NCBI GenBank assembly: GCA_038501195.1 | Contig: JBBPUQ010000006.1 | Coordinates: forward strand, 124,001 to 188,000 | Direction: 5' to 3' | DNA from: Nemania diffusa | Lineage: Eukaryota > Ascomycota > Sordariomycetes > Xylariales > Xylariaceae | Length of the DNA stretch: 64,000 nt | Part shown: positions 21,791 through 33,516 of the stretch, in pieces | How positions within the stretch are numbered: position 1 is the first letter of the stretch | Layout of the letters: every line of letters begins with the position of its first letter | Notes under the pieces: generated by a model | The model's input: the letters and a program-made list of their open reading frames with translations, nothing else | What the model was told of the DNA's origin: nothing | The model's database searches: none | Translations under genes and position numbers: made by a program

Positions 21791-22090
21791 ATGCATTTCT
21801 CCCTCCTCATATCTCTTGCCGCCCTGCTGGCCTTATCCTCGACATCACCCACACCCGCGAGCACAGCCGCCTGCCCAGCCTGCGACCTGGCATGTCCACG
21901 CGTAATAGGCAACAGCATCGGCGTGCCGCAGTTCTGCGCAATCGTGAACAGCAAGCCTCTCTGCGTGCCCTCCCCCTCGTGCGGCGGCTTCGGCGGCGGC
22001 ATCGGCGGTGGTACCGTGTGTCCCACGGGCTTCAAGTGTGTCGCCGACGACGTATTGGGGGGCAGCTCGAAGATGTGCATCCCTTCGTAG
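21791..22090 (+). CDS. Small secreted cysteine- and glycine-rich protein
   Basis: Single exon, 99 residues, with a good Kozak context (CACCATG). The N-terminus is a clear signal peptide: a hydrophobic Leu/Ala run to about residue 18, with likely cleavage before a Thr/Pro/Ala-rich stretch. The mature part has nine cysteines, an odd number, arranged as closely spaced CPAC-DLAC, then C...C...C around a Gly-rich linker (FGGGIGGG), then C-PTGFK-C and a final C. I do not recognise a named family. Size and composition fit secreted effector-like or cell-wall proteins. A free cysteine or dimerisation is possible. It lies next to, and convergent with, the NACHT NLR gene. Confidence 0.78.
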   Translation: MHFSLLISLAALLALSSTSPTPASTAACPACDLACPRVIGNSIGVPQFCAIVNSKPLCVPSPSCGGFGGGIGGGTVCPTGFKCVADDVLGGSSKMCIPS

Positions 22091-22888
22091 AGAGGGTACG
22101 ATTTAGAGAAGGGCTGTTTGGAATAGTATATAAATAAGGGTTGTGGTTTTGCGGGTTGGTGCATAGGGAAAGATAGAAGGAGATATAGGGAGATAGAGTG
22201 AAGATGGCGAGACAAGAGCTTAGTGCCCTCGTTTTTAACTAAAGGGTTATCCTTTCGCAACTCTGTGCGCCCTGGGCTATAACATTATAACTACGCATTA
22301 AATTCTCGGTATCGCTTGTTTTGCTGTTACATATCCTCAGGTGAATTGTTTCGACGAACGTCGATTTCCATACCCCGATTGCCCTGTTTCCACCCCTTTA
22401 CTTGTATGTTCAATGCATAGTAAGGAGCATAAAGCTGCCTTTGAAACTATGCAACGTAGTTTTGTATAGCATGGGTTCTTTCGGGACATTTAGGAGGCGG
22501 TACATAAATCATCCGTATCAACTAGTGATCTTGTATTAGAGGAGCTTATGGCATTTGAAGCTATCGTCCAAGGCTCTCTCTTCGGCCTACTGCTAGTACC
22601 GCTACTTATGTCAATTTGGATTAAGTGTTGCTATTCATACAGAAGAATAAGAGTGCAAATTCGAGTTCAGCGCAATAAACCTGGCACTGTAATGAAAGTT
22701 CTAATCTTCGGTGTTCACAGAACTTAAGATTACATCAATTATCTCTGTCATATTTTCGCAGTAGAATGCGTATCATTTAAACTAAGCTGGTATAAATTAA
22801 TGTATTTTAAGTTATCTCCAAAATAGTAAAATAACCATTGTCCCTAGCTAAAGGATATTGACAATGTGCGTGTCACACCATAGTTCCA
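22091..22888. other. Intergenic, convergent
   Basis: 0.8 kb between the secreted protein and NLR stops, AT-rich. No gene supported. Confidence 0.4.
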
Positions 22889-25800
22889 TCAAGCGCAGCT
22901 TAGATACCCCTTGCGAGTCCAATTCAAGCCGCACCGAACAGGAACGCTAAACGGCTTCCCACTCTCAACGAAACTTCCCCGCATGAATTTCCAGAGAGAG
23001 TTCCTCGTCGGATCCGGCAGGATCTCGTCCTCTTGGTTCCAGGGGCGCCACCCGTCATCATCCGAAACACTCCAGCGCAAGGCAGCAACGGGAGAGCTCG
23101 TATCAGATGTGGCGTCCTGTGCTGCCGGAACGGCGTTAAGGACTAGGAAGACATAGCCTTCTGCATCTTTACTACTCGGTCTGTAGACGAGTCGGGCGTC
23201 GCGTCGTGGCGTAGAGGCCGGGAAATAGATTGGGTTGCGTAATGTTAGAACGGGATCGGAAACATCGCTATTCAGGGAGATCTTGAGTATCTTCGGACTG
23301 CATGTGAGGGGAGGCAGGGCAATAATGATATAGTCGTCGCACCAATACGACAGTGAGAAAGGAGGATCTAAAGCTATCAGCGGATCGGCAAAGTTGTATA
23401 CGATGCGATGCGTCTTAGATGCCGCGATGGTCTTCATTGCGTCGCCCTCCTCTGGTGTATACTTGAGACAGGAAGTGATGATCGAACATTCAGTGTGTAG
23501 GTTTTTCTGCGTAAATTTGATAATGAGGCAATGGATATAGCTCCCACATCGGGAAAATCGAAGCTCTAGAGTCATCATTTAGTCGCAATCAAGTATAATA
23601 TCAAGGCATTTCAAACGAACCTTGAGCGCTAGCAAGAACATCCTCCTGATCATCGGTAAGACCCGAGACTTTTATTGAAGTTTCTGTTCTGTTTGCCAGG
23701 TCTATAACCTCAAGTTGGGTTGGTTTGTGCATGAACGCTACTATGGGTTTAGTCGGGTGAATCGCACACATTATTTTCGACCATAGTAATGGTGGATGTG
23801 TCCACGGTTTCGTCCAAAAAGGAGAATGGTCCTGAGAGATCAATATTAAACAGCCTGTGTCCTCTTGATCATCGGGGATGCTGTCCAGATCAGATTCATC
23901 CGTAGTCATCTCTTCGACAGTAGATTCATTACTGGATGTTTCTGATGAGGTATCATCGTCGGAGAATTCCGATTCGTCGTCGGACTCTTCTGTATCTGAT
24001 GCTACTCCAGAAGCCTTTTGAGAACTATCGCTGTTTTTTTCTTCATCATTATCATCATCGTCGTCGTCATCGCTGTCGTCCTGTCTCATCGACCTAATAT
24101 TCTTCCGGGACATATGAATTACATGTACAGGTGTTCCAGCGTCAGCTCTCGTCTCGTTATAATGCGCAATCATATCCCAGGTTGTCTTAGATGCTGTTCG
24201 CGTCGTGTTCGTAGGTATATTCGACGGCGGTTTGATTCGCTCGCTGCATTCGCTCCCGGTCTTCTTCAAATCCAAGTTCCACGGATCAACGCTCCAAGCA
24301 ATAAGCTCACTTGTGGCGTTTTCTTTTTCCATCGAGTGGATTGCCCATTCCAGGCTATTGGAGTCCACCGGGAGCTTCTGGTGGCACTTCTGGGGTTTGC
24401 TGTTAGCTTTGAACAGCGGCTGTTTGAGACGATATATCGTGTCTGTCGGCCCATCCTTCGTTTGGTAGGCCACATCAACACAGAGTTTCTTCCCGCTAAA
24501 GCCTACTCCAAGGAGTCGAGAAGTAGTTAAAATATCGTTTCCAAACGCCTCGGATAGATTGACACATCTCACTATATTGCTCTTCGAGAGGGACTTCAAC
24601 CAGCAAGAGGTAGCGAAAGGTTTCGTGGATATACACTGATCTAGTCCATTAGGGTGAGTAATAATCACTTCACGCCATTCCTCGGCAAAATGACAGAGCG
24701 ATTGATCTCTAAGAAGGTTTTCAGGGGAATGATCACCCAACCAGGTCGGCAATGGCACCGCAAAACGATCGTCTTCCTTCCACTCCCGCCCTCTGATCGT
24801 CATCTTGAAACTTTGCTTATGGCTCGTGTATCTCCCGAATAAGAATGGCACTACATAGCTTTGCACCCGCAAGCAATTCCAAAAGTTCTTGCTGCTGATA
24901 AATTCCCGGACTGCCAGTTCAACAGAGGAAGACGGTGTTTTGGTAGATTCGTCACCTAAATGCTGGAACCAGAACGTAACCGCGTATCGTAGGAAGGCAT
25001 GTTCTTTTGGAATGACGCTGTCTAAAAACCCAAGATCAAGTTGTTTAGAATACCTGCTGTACATGAGATATGTCAAGCAATCTAGGCCGATCTCTTCATG
25101 CGCGTTTGATGCAGCAACAAAGTATTTATGAAGCGATTCATCAACCCCAAGGTCAGCTGCTTTTGGGTCCCGCTGGAAGAAATCTTTCACACTCTTATGG
25201 CAGAATTTGATGAAGGGGCTAGGATTTGACTCTGATGCATGTGGCTCGATGATAATAAGTGATCCGCAGAGGTCTCGTATAAGTTCTTCTTTCGGTAACC
25301 GCGAAGTACTATAATCTCTTCCGCGCTGGATTGCGAGAGCATCGACTAGCTCATCGATAGATATGGCTTGTTGTGCCGAGCTTAGTATCATAAATATGCG
25401 TCTAAAACGGTAAGAATTGTGAAATCATATTGTAGGGAGCGAGAGTCAACTTACCTAGCCACGATTTGTTCCATTTGACCTCGATCACTGATTTTAGCTA
25501 GTGTACGTGCATAGTACCCATTGAGCTTTCTAGGGAACATCCTCAACTCTGCCTTGATGTCCTCTTCACTAGTAAGCTTTTCTAGTGTCTCAGACACAAA
25601 TCGAGCGATGAGGAAATTATTGTCGCATTCGTCAGTCCAATCCTGAAGGCATTCTTCACAAGTAATCCTCGGTGAAAGATAGCTCTTAATGTCCCCTTTT
25701 ATGTCGTCCGGACTGGGTTGTATTTCCACGGCCTGAAGGTTCTGCATGGTCTTCTCAATCTCCGACACACGACTGGTGAAAAGCCACCTAGCTGTCCCGA

Positions 25801-27097
25801 GGGTCGACTGATCAATGAGCCATTGGATAATATTGACCTTGTCTTTCTCGTCTTCGCATTCATCGATACCATCAATGACTAGGTAAACGTCGTCGTTACG
25901 AGTGATAAGTTCATGTATTACACTCGCCAAAACGCGAGTATTGTTCAGATAAGGAGAAAATTGCGTCTCTGTCTCGTACAAGTCCACCAGCTTGTCGGAT
26001 GGTGTTCTGACAAAGGCGAGCAGTTGCAGAGCCAGTATTCGAAGGCCGTCGGCAACGTGGCGACTAGAACTCTTACTGAAGGAGTAGAAGAAGTATGCGA
26101 CCTTCTTCTCTGACCTCATTAGATAGTCTATCACTACAGATGCGAGTACGCTTTTGCCGCTGCCAGGCGGTGCATTGTACCAGAGCACGGCATTATTTCT
26201 AGAGCTGCGCCAATTTACAAACCGCTCGTCTCGGAGGATCCAGGTACATGTGTCTTCGTGTCGGAGGTCTGATTGGAATTCATAATCGCCTTTAAAATCG
26301 ACACGACTTTCGCCCATTATCCATCTCCTGATGTCATTCTTCAGTGCTTTTTCGTCTGCGTCCGCTCGTTCTTGGCGGTCCATATTCGCCATGATCAGGC
26401 CTGCTGCTTGAGATATTCCCAGGTTGACCTGCATGTCTTCTTGCAGATTTCTTAACGCTTCCTCCGTCTCCTTTTTCAAAGGTGTGAGGATGGCTCTGGG
26501 GAGGATGCCCTTGGATTTCGAGGATGACAGGACTTTAGATAGCTTATACCAGAACGTGATGATCTCCTTATACGAGCGTACAAGTCTCGAGCCGAGATCA
26601 GGAGACGAGGAGAGTCTCTGATAGACTTCCAAGATTCCCGCAATTCGCTCCATAGCGGCAACGACAATTTCTAGGTATTCATCAACAGCGAGTGCCATTT
26701 CCAACACGATGCGAGCTCCCACAAAGGCTATCGCCACGCCGAAGGGGGCAACTTCAGTGAATGCCTCACATTTCTTCAGAACGCCCTTGAGTATTTCAAG
26801 AAAAGGGCCCAACCGGTGAAGTAGTCGATAACCCTTCCCAGCACGTTTACGAGCATCGAGTTCCAAGATGGACTCCTGTAGCTCCTCCGCTGATATCTCG
26901 CTTTGGGACAACCCCTTTGTTGCACGAGAGGTTCCGACATGACTTATAAGTGCCTGAAGAAACGGATTTTTTGAATCTTCTTTTTGTTTCTGCTTCAGCT
27001 CGGCGAGAAATTCATCGATCGCCTTACCAAACGCTTCGGGAGGAGCCGTAGCTCTAGAACCCTGGACTAGGCCAAACGTGGAGGTAGCGGGGTCCAT
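22889..27097 (-). CDS. NACHT-domain NLR-like STAND NTPase
   Basis: Three exons, complement 25455-27097, 23621-25401 and 22889-23565, give 1366 residues. Intron 1 (53 nt) has a GTAAGT donor and restores MEQIVARRIFMILSSA. Intron 2 (55 nt) has a GTTCGT donor and CTCTAG acceptor. Residues about 20-220 are a helical N-terminal domain resembling the fungal Goodbye-type NLR effector or adaptor domain. The NACHT core shows Walker A NAPPGSGKS (G312-S316), Walker B VYLVIDGIDECE (404-415) and WLFTSR. A winged-helix-like part follows (ISIDELVDALAIQ). The C-terminal half has no obvious ankyrin, TPR or WD repeats. It contains a long Asp/Ser/Glu run (genomic 23890-24090), then possible degenerate beta-propeller sequence. 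Fungal NLRs act in non-self recognition and regulated cell death. That role here is inferred. Confidence 0.88.
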
Positions 27098-27766
27098 GAT
27101 AGAATATTAGGTCAAGACATTTGTATAATCTTTTCTAGGCGTTGAAGACAATGTGCGAGATTCGAAAGAGGAAAGCGATGTAGGACTCGACGGCGAGAAT
27201 CAAGAAAGTAAATAGGTATTCAGTTAAGTCAACACCCTGCAATCTATCGGGAATCCTATCTAAAGAGCAAAGGAAGTCAGGCTATGCTTACACAGTGTTT
27301 ACTTTTTCAGTGGCGAGAAGGATTTTTTGGGGGCCAGATGCAAAAGCCTGAAACAGGAAAATCAAGCGATGCCCTGCCTATATTTTTTTCTAGCCCTACC
27401 AACAGTATCATCGCGGGGCAATCATGCCTCCTTCTCAGCCCTGGGTTTCAACTGAATGGACTCCGCAGCTAGATCGGCTCGTCCAACGTTTGGCTCGATT
27501 GTTGGCTCGCCTAACTACTTTAGATTAGCCACGTCGTAATGCATAGCATCGCATTCCTTCCAGAGCAGATATACCCAGGCACTTCAGTTAATAATGTAAC
27601 TAATCATTTAATATATAAAAGACTGTGCTCTGACATAGCAGTGTTGCCTGATGAGAGAGCTATTAGCTTGCTTATATCCCTTATTCGTGTAAACCCTACT
27701 TCTCGTGCGCCTAGTAACTGTCTAGTCTAATATAGAAAACAATTATAACCACTGATAATCTCCGAA
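27098..27766. promoter_or_regulatory. Divergent promoter of NLR and AAA ATPase genes
   Basis: 669 bp between the two start codons, enough for a shared bidirectional promoter. It is AT-rich near the AAA gene. No specific element recognised. Confidence 0.45.
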
Positions 27767-29934
27767 ATGCCTAACGACCATGACATCCCTATGTCAACCT
27801 CGAGAGGCCACCAGTTCGGCTCTCGGTGCGAGTTCAAGACGTACCATACAACTCCCAATAAAGAGGGCCGGATGAAGGTGAAATCTATCGTCGAACCGTT
27901 CGAGAATGAATCCAGAGCGAGTGCGGACAACACGTACGCACTCGTCATCAGCCGCGAGTTTACACTCGAGGACCAGTCGGCGCCGAAATCCGTGACTCTA
28001 AAGATCAACTCCCCGCAGCTACTAAAGACATTCCAGCATGTTGTCGGCTCATATCCGTCGGTGCCATCCGACTTCAAGTCGCCCTTCGAGATCAGCAACC
28101 CGTTCCAGATGCTAGTGCACTACTGGGAAGAACTAGATGCCTACCGAAAGGAGGTTACTGACAACGAAACCCGCATGCATCTGAACCTACTGTTCCAGTT
28201 CATGGACAACGAGGTCGGTCCCGAGCGGACGAAGATCATGAACATGATCGCCCAGGGCCAGATCACGTACCTCGCAGCCTGGGTCATCTTCCGGCCCGGC
28301 GACATCTTGTACACGACCGTCATGGGGGAAGGGTGGCTGCTGCGCTGCACCAAGACCGTGTACGAGGAGAGCACGAAGATCGGGCCGTATTTCGAGGTAC
28401 ACTGCACGTACACGGACCACGACGGGAAAGACGTCGGCGTGGCAGAGTACAAGGTGACGCTGGTACAGAAGCGCGTCTTCGGCGCCGAGAACCCCGCCGC
28501 GATCACGGGGCTGGCGATATTCCCGCGGAAATACATCCACGACGATGCCCTCGAGGAGAATTTCACGGAGCGAGGGAGGAAATTCCTGGATTTCCGCGGC
28601 TGCTCCGTTCAAGCGTACGAGGGCCTGGCGCAGTATCTGAAGGAACCGCCGTGGTCGTGGTGGGACTATGACATGGCTGACGCGGATGCCGTGTGGCTAC
28701 CGTATACCGTACGTATTAGATGCCACCATTCCCAAAGAAATACCATCGCTATCCCTCAGCTCCACCTGAAGCACTACCGACCAACCAAACTGACATTCGT
28801 CCGCCTATAGGAGACGGGACGCGTAGTGCTCGACAAAGCAACCTTCCGAGGAGACAACGCCTACAAGACGCCGGGGATCGCCCACGACGCGTCAGCAGAC
28901 GCGCTCTTCTGTCCGCCCTTCGCAATCGGCTACTCACTAGCGAAAAAGGAGTGGTGCCGGTTCCTAGTGCAGAACCTCAGCCCGGTGCAGTGGAAGACGG
29001 ACGCGTGGGACAAGCTGATCCTGGAGGAGGAGCAGAAGCAGGTCCTGCAGGCTCTAGTGACCTCGCACTCGTACCCGGAGAACGCGCGCGACCAGCCCGA
29101 GCAGAAGGGCAAGGGCCTCGTGATCCTGCTGCACGGATCGCCAGGCTCGGGGAAGACGCTCAGCGCGGAATCGTCGGCCGAGCTGACGCACCGAGCGCTG
29201 ATCTCCGCGTCCATGGCGAGTCTAGACACGGAGCGCTTGTAAGTTTTTCACTCCACATCATACGACTCCATGGTCACTCCATGCAGACCAAGCTCCTAAC
29301 CCCCTCCACCAGGTCCTTCATCTTCGAGCGCAACCTCCGCCGCCTCCTCCAATACGCCACGCTCTGGAAGGCCGTCGTGCTCCTCGACGAGGCCGACGTC
29401 TTCCTCGAGATGCGCGAGGAGAAGGCCGGCAACGCCGAGCGCAACGCCCTCGTGGCCATCTTCCTCAAGGAGCTCGAGTACTTCTCGGGCATCATCTTCC
29501 TGACCACGAACCGCGTCGAGACCTTCGACTGGGCCATGAAGTCGCGCGTGCACCTCGCCCTCGGCTTCTCGCCCCCGGGCGCCTCGGTCCGCCAGCGGAT
29601 GTGGGCCCAGGCCCTCGCCGCCGTGCCCGCCGACGAGCTCGGCATCGCCGACGTCGCCGACGCCGTGCGCGTCCTCGACCGCCGCCGCCTCAACGGCCGC
29701 GAGATCTACAACGCGCTGAACACGGCCCGCACCATCGCCAAGTTCGAGCGCAAGAAGTTGCTGCTGGAGCATATCCAGAAGGTCATGAAGGTGCGGGATT
29801 CCTTTGATATGAAGCTGAAGGAGGAGAGGACCAGGTTAAAACAGTCGCCCTCTGAGCACGCGCCGCCCGGTCATGAGCTGGTGAGAAGGGGGTCAATCTT
29901 GACGGAGGAGCCGGATGAGTATGGGTCCGACTAA
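27767..29934 (+). CDS. AAA ATPase of fungal DUF7025 type
   Basis: Three exons, 27767-28708, 28811-29238 and 29313-29934, give 663 residues. The introns (102 and 74 nt) have GTACGT and GTAAGT donors. The join TERL-SFIFERNLRRLL is the usual family sequence. The N-terminal about 370 residues match the DUF7025-like region found ahead of AAA cores in filamentous fungi (FRPGDILYT, then NPAAITGLAIFPRKYI). The AAA module has Walker A HGSPGSGKT (422-430), Walker B VVLLDEADVF (478-487) and sensor 1 FLTTNR (519-524), so it looks catalytically intact. No transmembrane segment is seen, unlike BCS1. Exon 3 is much richer in GC than exon 1. The substrate is unknown. The head-to-head position with an NLR suggests, but does not prove, joint function. 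Confidence 0.9.
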
Positions 29935-30518
29935 GACCTAGTAGATAGCTAAACGTTTTATAGACCAGTCTAATAAGTTAAGGTACAGATGTAGAGCTTA
30001 GAAAACTCAATGTATGATGAATACATATGCGCTGGGGGGGAGTAGCCTGGTAGCATAGCGTACATAGAAGTTTATGTACCAATCTATCAGAGAAGCTCAT
30101 CACTGGTCGCCTTGGCACTCACAAGACGTAAGCCGCAAGCCCCATTCAAGAACTCTGTGAACCCATACTCTCCTGCAAATCAGCAGTATAACACGTTCAC
30201 ATTTCCGACTAGTAAAAAAACGCTATGGTATAGTTAACATGGCATGTATTTCTCATCCCGGCTCATATCTACCTCTAGACTCCTGAGGTCATTATCGTTA
30301 TTTTGGCACATCTTGAATTAAAGTTGGGTTTTCTATGCATCATGCGAAAGAGGCCAACTAGCTTCCTCAGCCCTCCACATCGTCCGGAAGCGCTTGAGCA
30401 GCGACTTGTTACCCGGGACGTCGGGAAGAGAGGAGACGCGAGGCGGGAATCGCCACTCCGAATCGACATCCATCTCCCACAGCTGGGGTGGAGGCAGGGG
30501 TGTCTGGCACCGGATGTT
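29935..30518. other. Intergenic, convergent 3' regions
   Basis: Between the AAA ATPase stop and the chitin synthase activator stop. No gene supported. Confidence 0.4.
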
Positions 30519-33516
30519 CTACATCACCGTGCATTCCCCTTCCTGCTGCTTGCCGCCAATCTTGCTGCGGGTGATGCGCTCACGCTGGCGAGGGGCGTTT
30601 CGACCTGACCTTTTAAGATCTTCAAGCCTCTCTCGAGCCTTGGGGAAGTCCTGGGCTATCGTTGCATGTTAGCTATGTAGGTCATGGAAACCGGTAGGCG
30701 GCGCCTGTCACTTACCAGCTGCTCTCCAATACCACCGCTTCGCATCTTCCAAATTGGCTGGAACGCCGATTCCAACTTCGGTGAAATAACCCATCGCATA
30801 TTCCGCCTTGGCTAAACCGGCCTGCGCAGCTTTGCGAGCCCACAGGTATGCTTCTGTATCGCTTTGTTGTAAAACACCATCGCTACCTGTCAGATACCAA
30901 CCACTGAGGGCTAACTCCGACTGGTGTTCCCCCTGCGTTGCGGCACGGCTATACCACATGATGGATTGCCTGGGATCAATCGGGCAGCCCATAGAGCCAT
31001 ACTCGTGAACACATCCCAAGCGGAACTGGCTAAACTTGTAGCCAAGGTGGGCGGCCTGCTCAAATAGTTGTAGAGCATATATCTCGTCTCGAATAATCAC
31101 ATCGTTAGGCTGGGCCGACTCGTACAAGAGACCGAGCTCATGTAGAGCATGTGGATTCTCCGCATCAGCTCGCTCGGCAGCTCTTTTAAGCCAGCCAATG
31201 GCTTCCCGGGGATTCTTTGGCTGGCCGAGCAGGCCTTTCAGAAGAATCATACCAACCTTATACATGGCTGGTGTATCACCCAACGTGGCCGCGCGTTTAT
31301 ACCATTGAATTGCCTTCAAAGGATCCTTCCGCGTGCCACCTCCATCATCGTTGCCAAGCTCGCAACAGACAGCAGTGCGGTAGGCGGCAGCAGCATGGCC
31401 CAGTTTGGCAGCCGATTGGTAAAGTGTAAATGCCTCCTTCGGGTCGGGCTCATGACCAAGTGAACCTCGACCCGCGCAGTCGGCAAAAAAGAACATGGCG
31501 TCTAGATTCTGTGCGCCGACCAGTTTCTTCAAGATCTTATGTGAATCCATAATATAGCGCTCGCGAGACCTCGCCCTAGACTTCGGGTCAGGAAGTCGAG
31601 GCACGAGGACGTCTGCCGCTTCTATCAGCCTCTTAGCCAAGGCCAACGCAGATTGCTGGTCGTTAGGATCATTCTTGATGATAGCACGCAAACGCTCGAG
31701 CTCTTCGATGGTGACTGGCGGCTGTTCAGTAACAGATACGGGTCTTGCGTTCTGGGGCGCATTTGGGGGAGTAGCCTGAGGAGCTGGCGAAGGGCGTCCT
31801 TGAGCGCCAGCCGCAGCAGCGGGCGTGCCACCGCTATAATTACGGACTGGAGGCGGTTTGTCGTTCATGTTAACCATCGAATTTGGCATCAGACCAGGGC
31901 GAATGGGCGCTGGATGTCCGGAGCCAGGTCGACTTGCCGGAGGACTAGTCTGAACACCCGGTCTTGTGGCTGCGGGGTTGCTGGGCAAACCAGGCTTGTA
32001 CGCCTGGAATCCGCCAGTAGGCAGAGGAGGATGATCATTTGCCATCTCGAATACTGCGGATTGGGGCTCACGCAAATTAGGCTGCGACTTGGTTCGTGAC
32101 ATCTCCGGATAACGAGCGGGACCGGGCTGAGGTACACCGGCCTGGGGCGGAGGGGCTCGCATCTGTTGATCAAACGACGCTCGCTGGCCTTGACTGGGAG
32201 GAGGTGCAGCTTCGAAGTCTGGCATACGCTCTTGCGGCTGCTCGGGTGGATATGGCTCACCGCCCGGTCCCTGGTCATAGTAAGAATCGTATAGATCTCC
32301 TATCGATCCTCGATCAGGCTCGTCATTCCATCCAGGCGGCTGCAAGGCGGCGTTGTTCGTGGGTAGAGGGGGGGCTTGATCTGGATATGTCCTATGAGGA
32401 GCAGGTCGACTGCTCTGAGATGTAGATGGTCTAGGAGGAGGGGCTTGCCCGTTGTAGTTTGCGCTATCTGTCCGGGGAGGCGGCATAGCATTACGCATCG
32501 GATATTCGTGGTTTGCAGGCATAGTCCTGCTTCGGAGCGGTGGGCCAAAATCATTTCGATTGGGTGACATAGGCGGACCATAGCCATCATCGTGGTAATC
32601 ACCGTAGCCTTGATGTTGGGGCTGGGGAGGGGGTGGCTCTCTTCTAGGATCACCTCTAGGGTCACCTCTAGGGTCACCTCTGGGGTCACCTCTGGGATCA
32701 GGGTAACCCTGAGATGGGAAACCTCGTCCACCACTTCGTTGACTATCCATAGATGGGCGTCCGTACTCATCCATTGACTGCTGTCTGGGGCCGGGTCCGG
32801 GGCCTCTGTTTGGAGGTGGTCTTCCATTTATATCCATCCCAGCCATGCGATCCAGGATCTGGTTTTCTTGGTCGAGATCTGTCTGTCGGTTACGACCGGG
32901 GAATACGGGAAAAGCACTACCAAAATCTTGCTCGTCGGGACTCATCAAGGGAGCACCTGGTCGATTACCTAGATGCCATTAGCGAGGTGGGCTATTGTCT
33001 TTGCTTACCCGCCTACTTACCATTGATATCTAGTGAGCCACTCCGGTCAAGCGGTCCTGGGCGACCGCCGCGATCTTGAGGCGGATATCCTCTGCCAGGG
33101 CCGGGAGGTGGCGGTCCGCCTCTTCCTCCTCCCTGGGGTCCGGGTCCCCCACGCATCGGCCCGCCGCGCATTGGTCCGCCGCGCATTGGTCCACCGTACA
33201 TTGGTCCACCTCCTCTCGGTGGCGGCGGACGGCCTCCTCTTCCCGGTCCCGGAGGTCCTCGATACATGTCCTGTGGCGGATAACCTTGGTTAGGCGGCGG
33301 GGGGCCTCTTCCGTAGCTCATATCTTGGGGCGGCGGGCCGTAGTCCTGACCGTATCCGTCATCATACTGCTCATAGCCTCCGTAGCCATAATCCTCTTGA
33401 TACTGGTCATACTGCCTATTAGGAGGTGGTGGGTATGCGCCGCCAGGGCCACCACGTGGGACTCGTGCAGCCGGCCCAGTGTAGGGTCGGTCTGCGTATC
33501 TATTATCATATGCCAT
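30519..33516 (-). CDS. Chitin synthase activator with Sel1 repeats (SKT5/Chs4-type)
   Basis: Three exons, complement 33021-33516, 30716-32968 and 30519-30655, give 961 residues. The introns are short (52 and 60 nt) with GTAAGT donors and GCTAAT/GCTAAC branches. The N-terminal about 600 residues are disordered, rich in Pro, Gly, Gln, Tyr and Arg, with in-frame tandem repeats (GGPMR and GDPR units). The C-terminal third, from about residue 650, is a series of Sel1-like repeats, seen as recurring ALHELGLLYE, KVGMILLKG and AMGYFTEVGIGVPANLEDAKRWY-like blocks. This is the layout of SKT5/CHS4, which recruits and activates chitin synthase III at bud necks and septa or hyphal tips. The last exon is basic and lacks an obvious CaaX box: it ends ...TVM. 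Confidence 0.9.
32643..32700 (-). repeat. In-frame 12-bp tandem repeat (GDPR units)
   Basis: About 4-5 copies of a 12-bp unit coding Gly-Asp-Pro-Arg in the disordered part of the chitin synthase activator. Likely variable in length between strains. Confidence 0.8.
33150..33210 (-). repeat. In-frame 15-bp tandem repeat (GGPMR units)
   Basis: About four copies of a 15-bp unit coding Gly-Gly-Pro-Met-Arg/Tyr in exon 1 of the chitin synthase activator. Confidence 0.75.
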
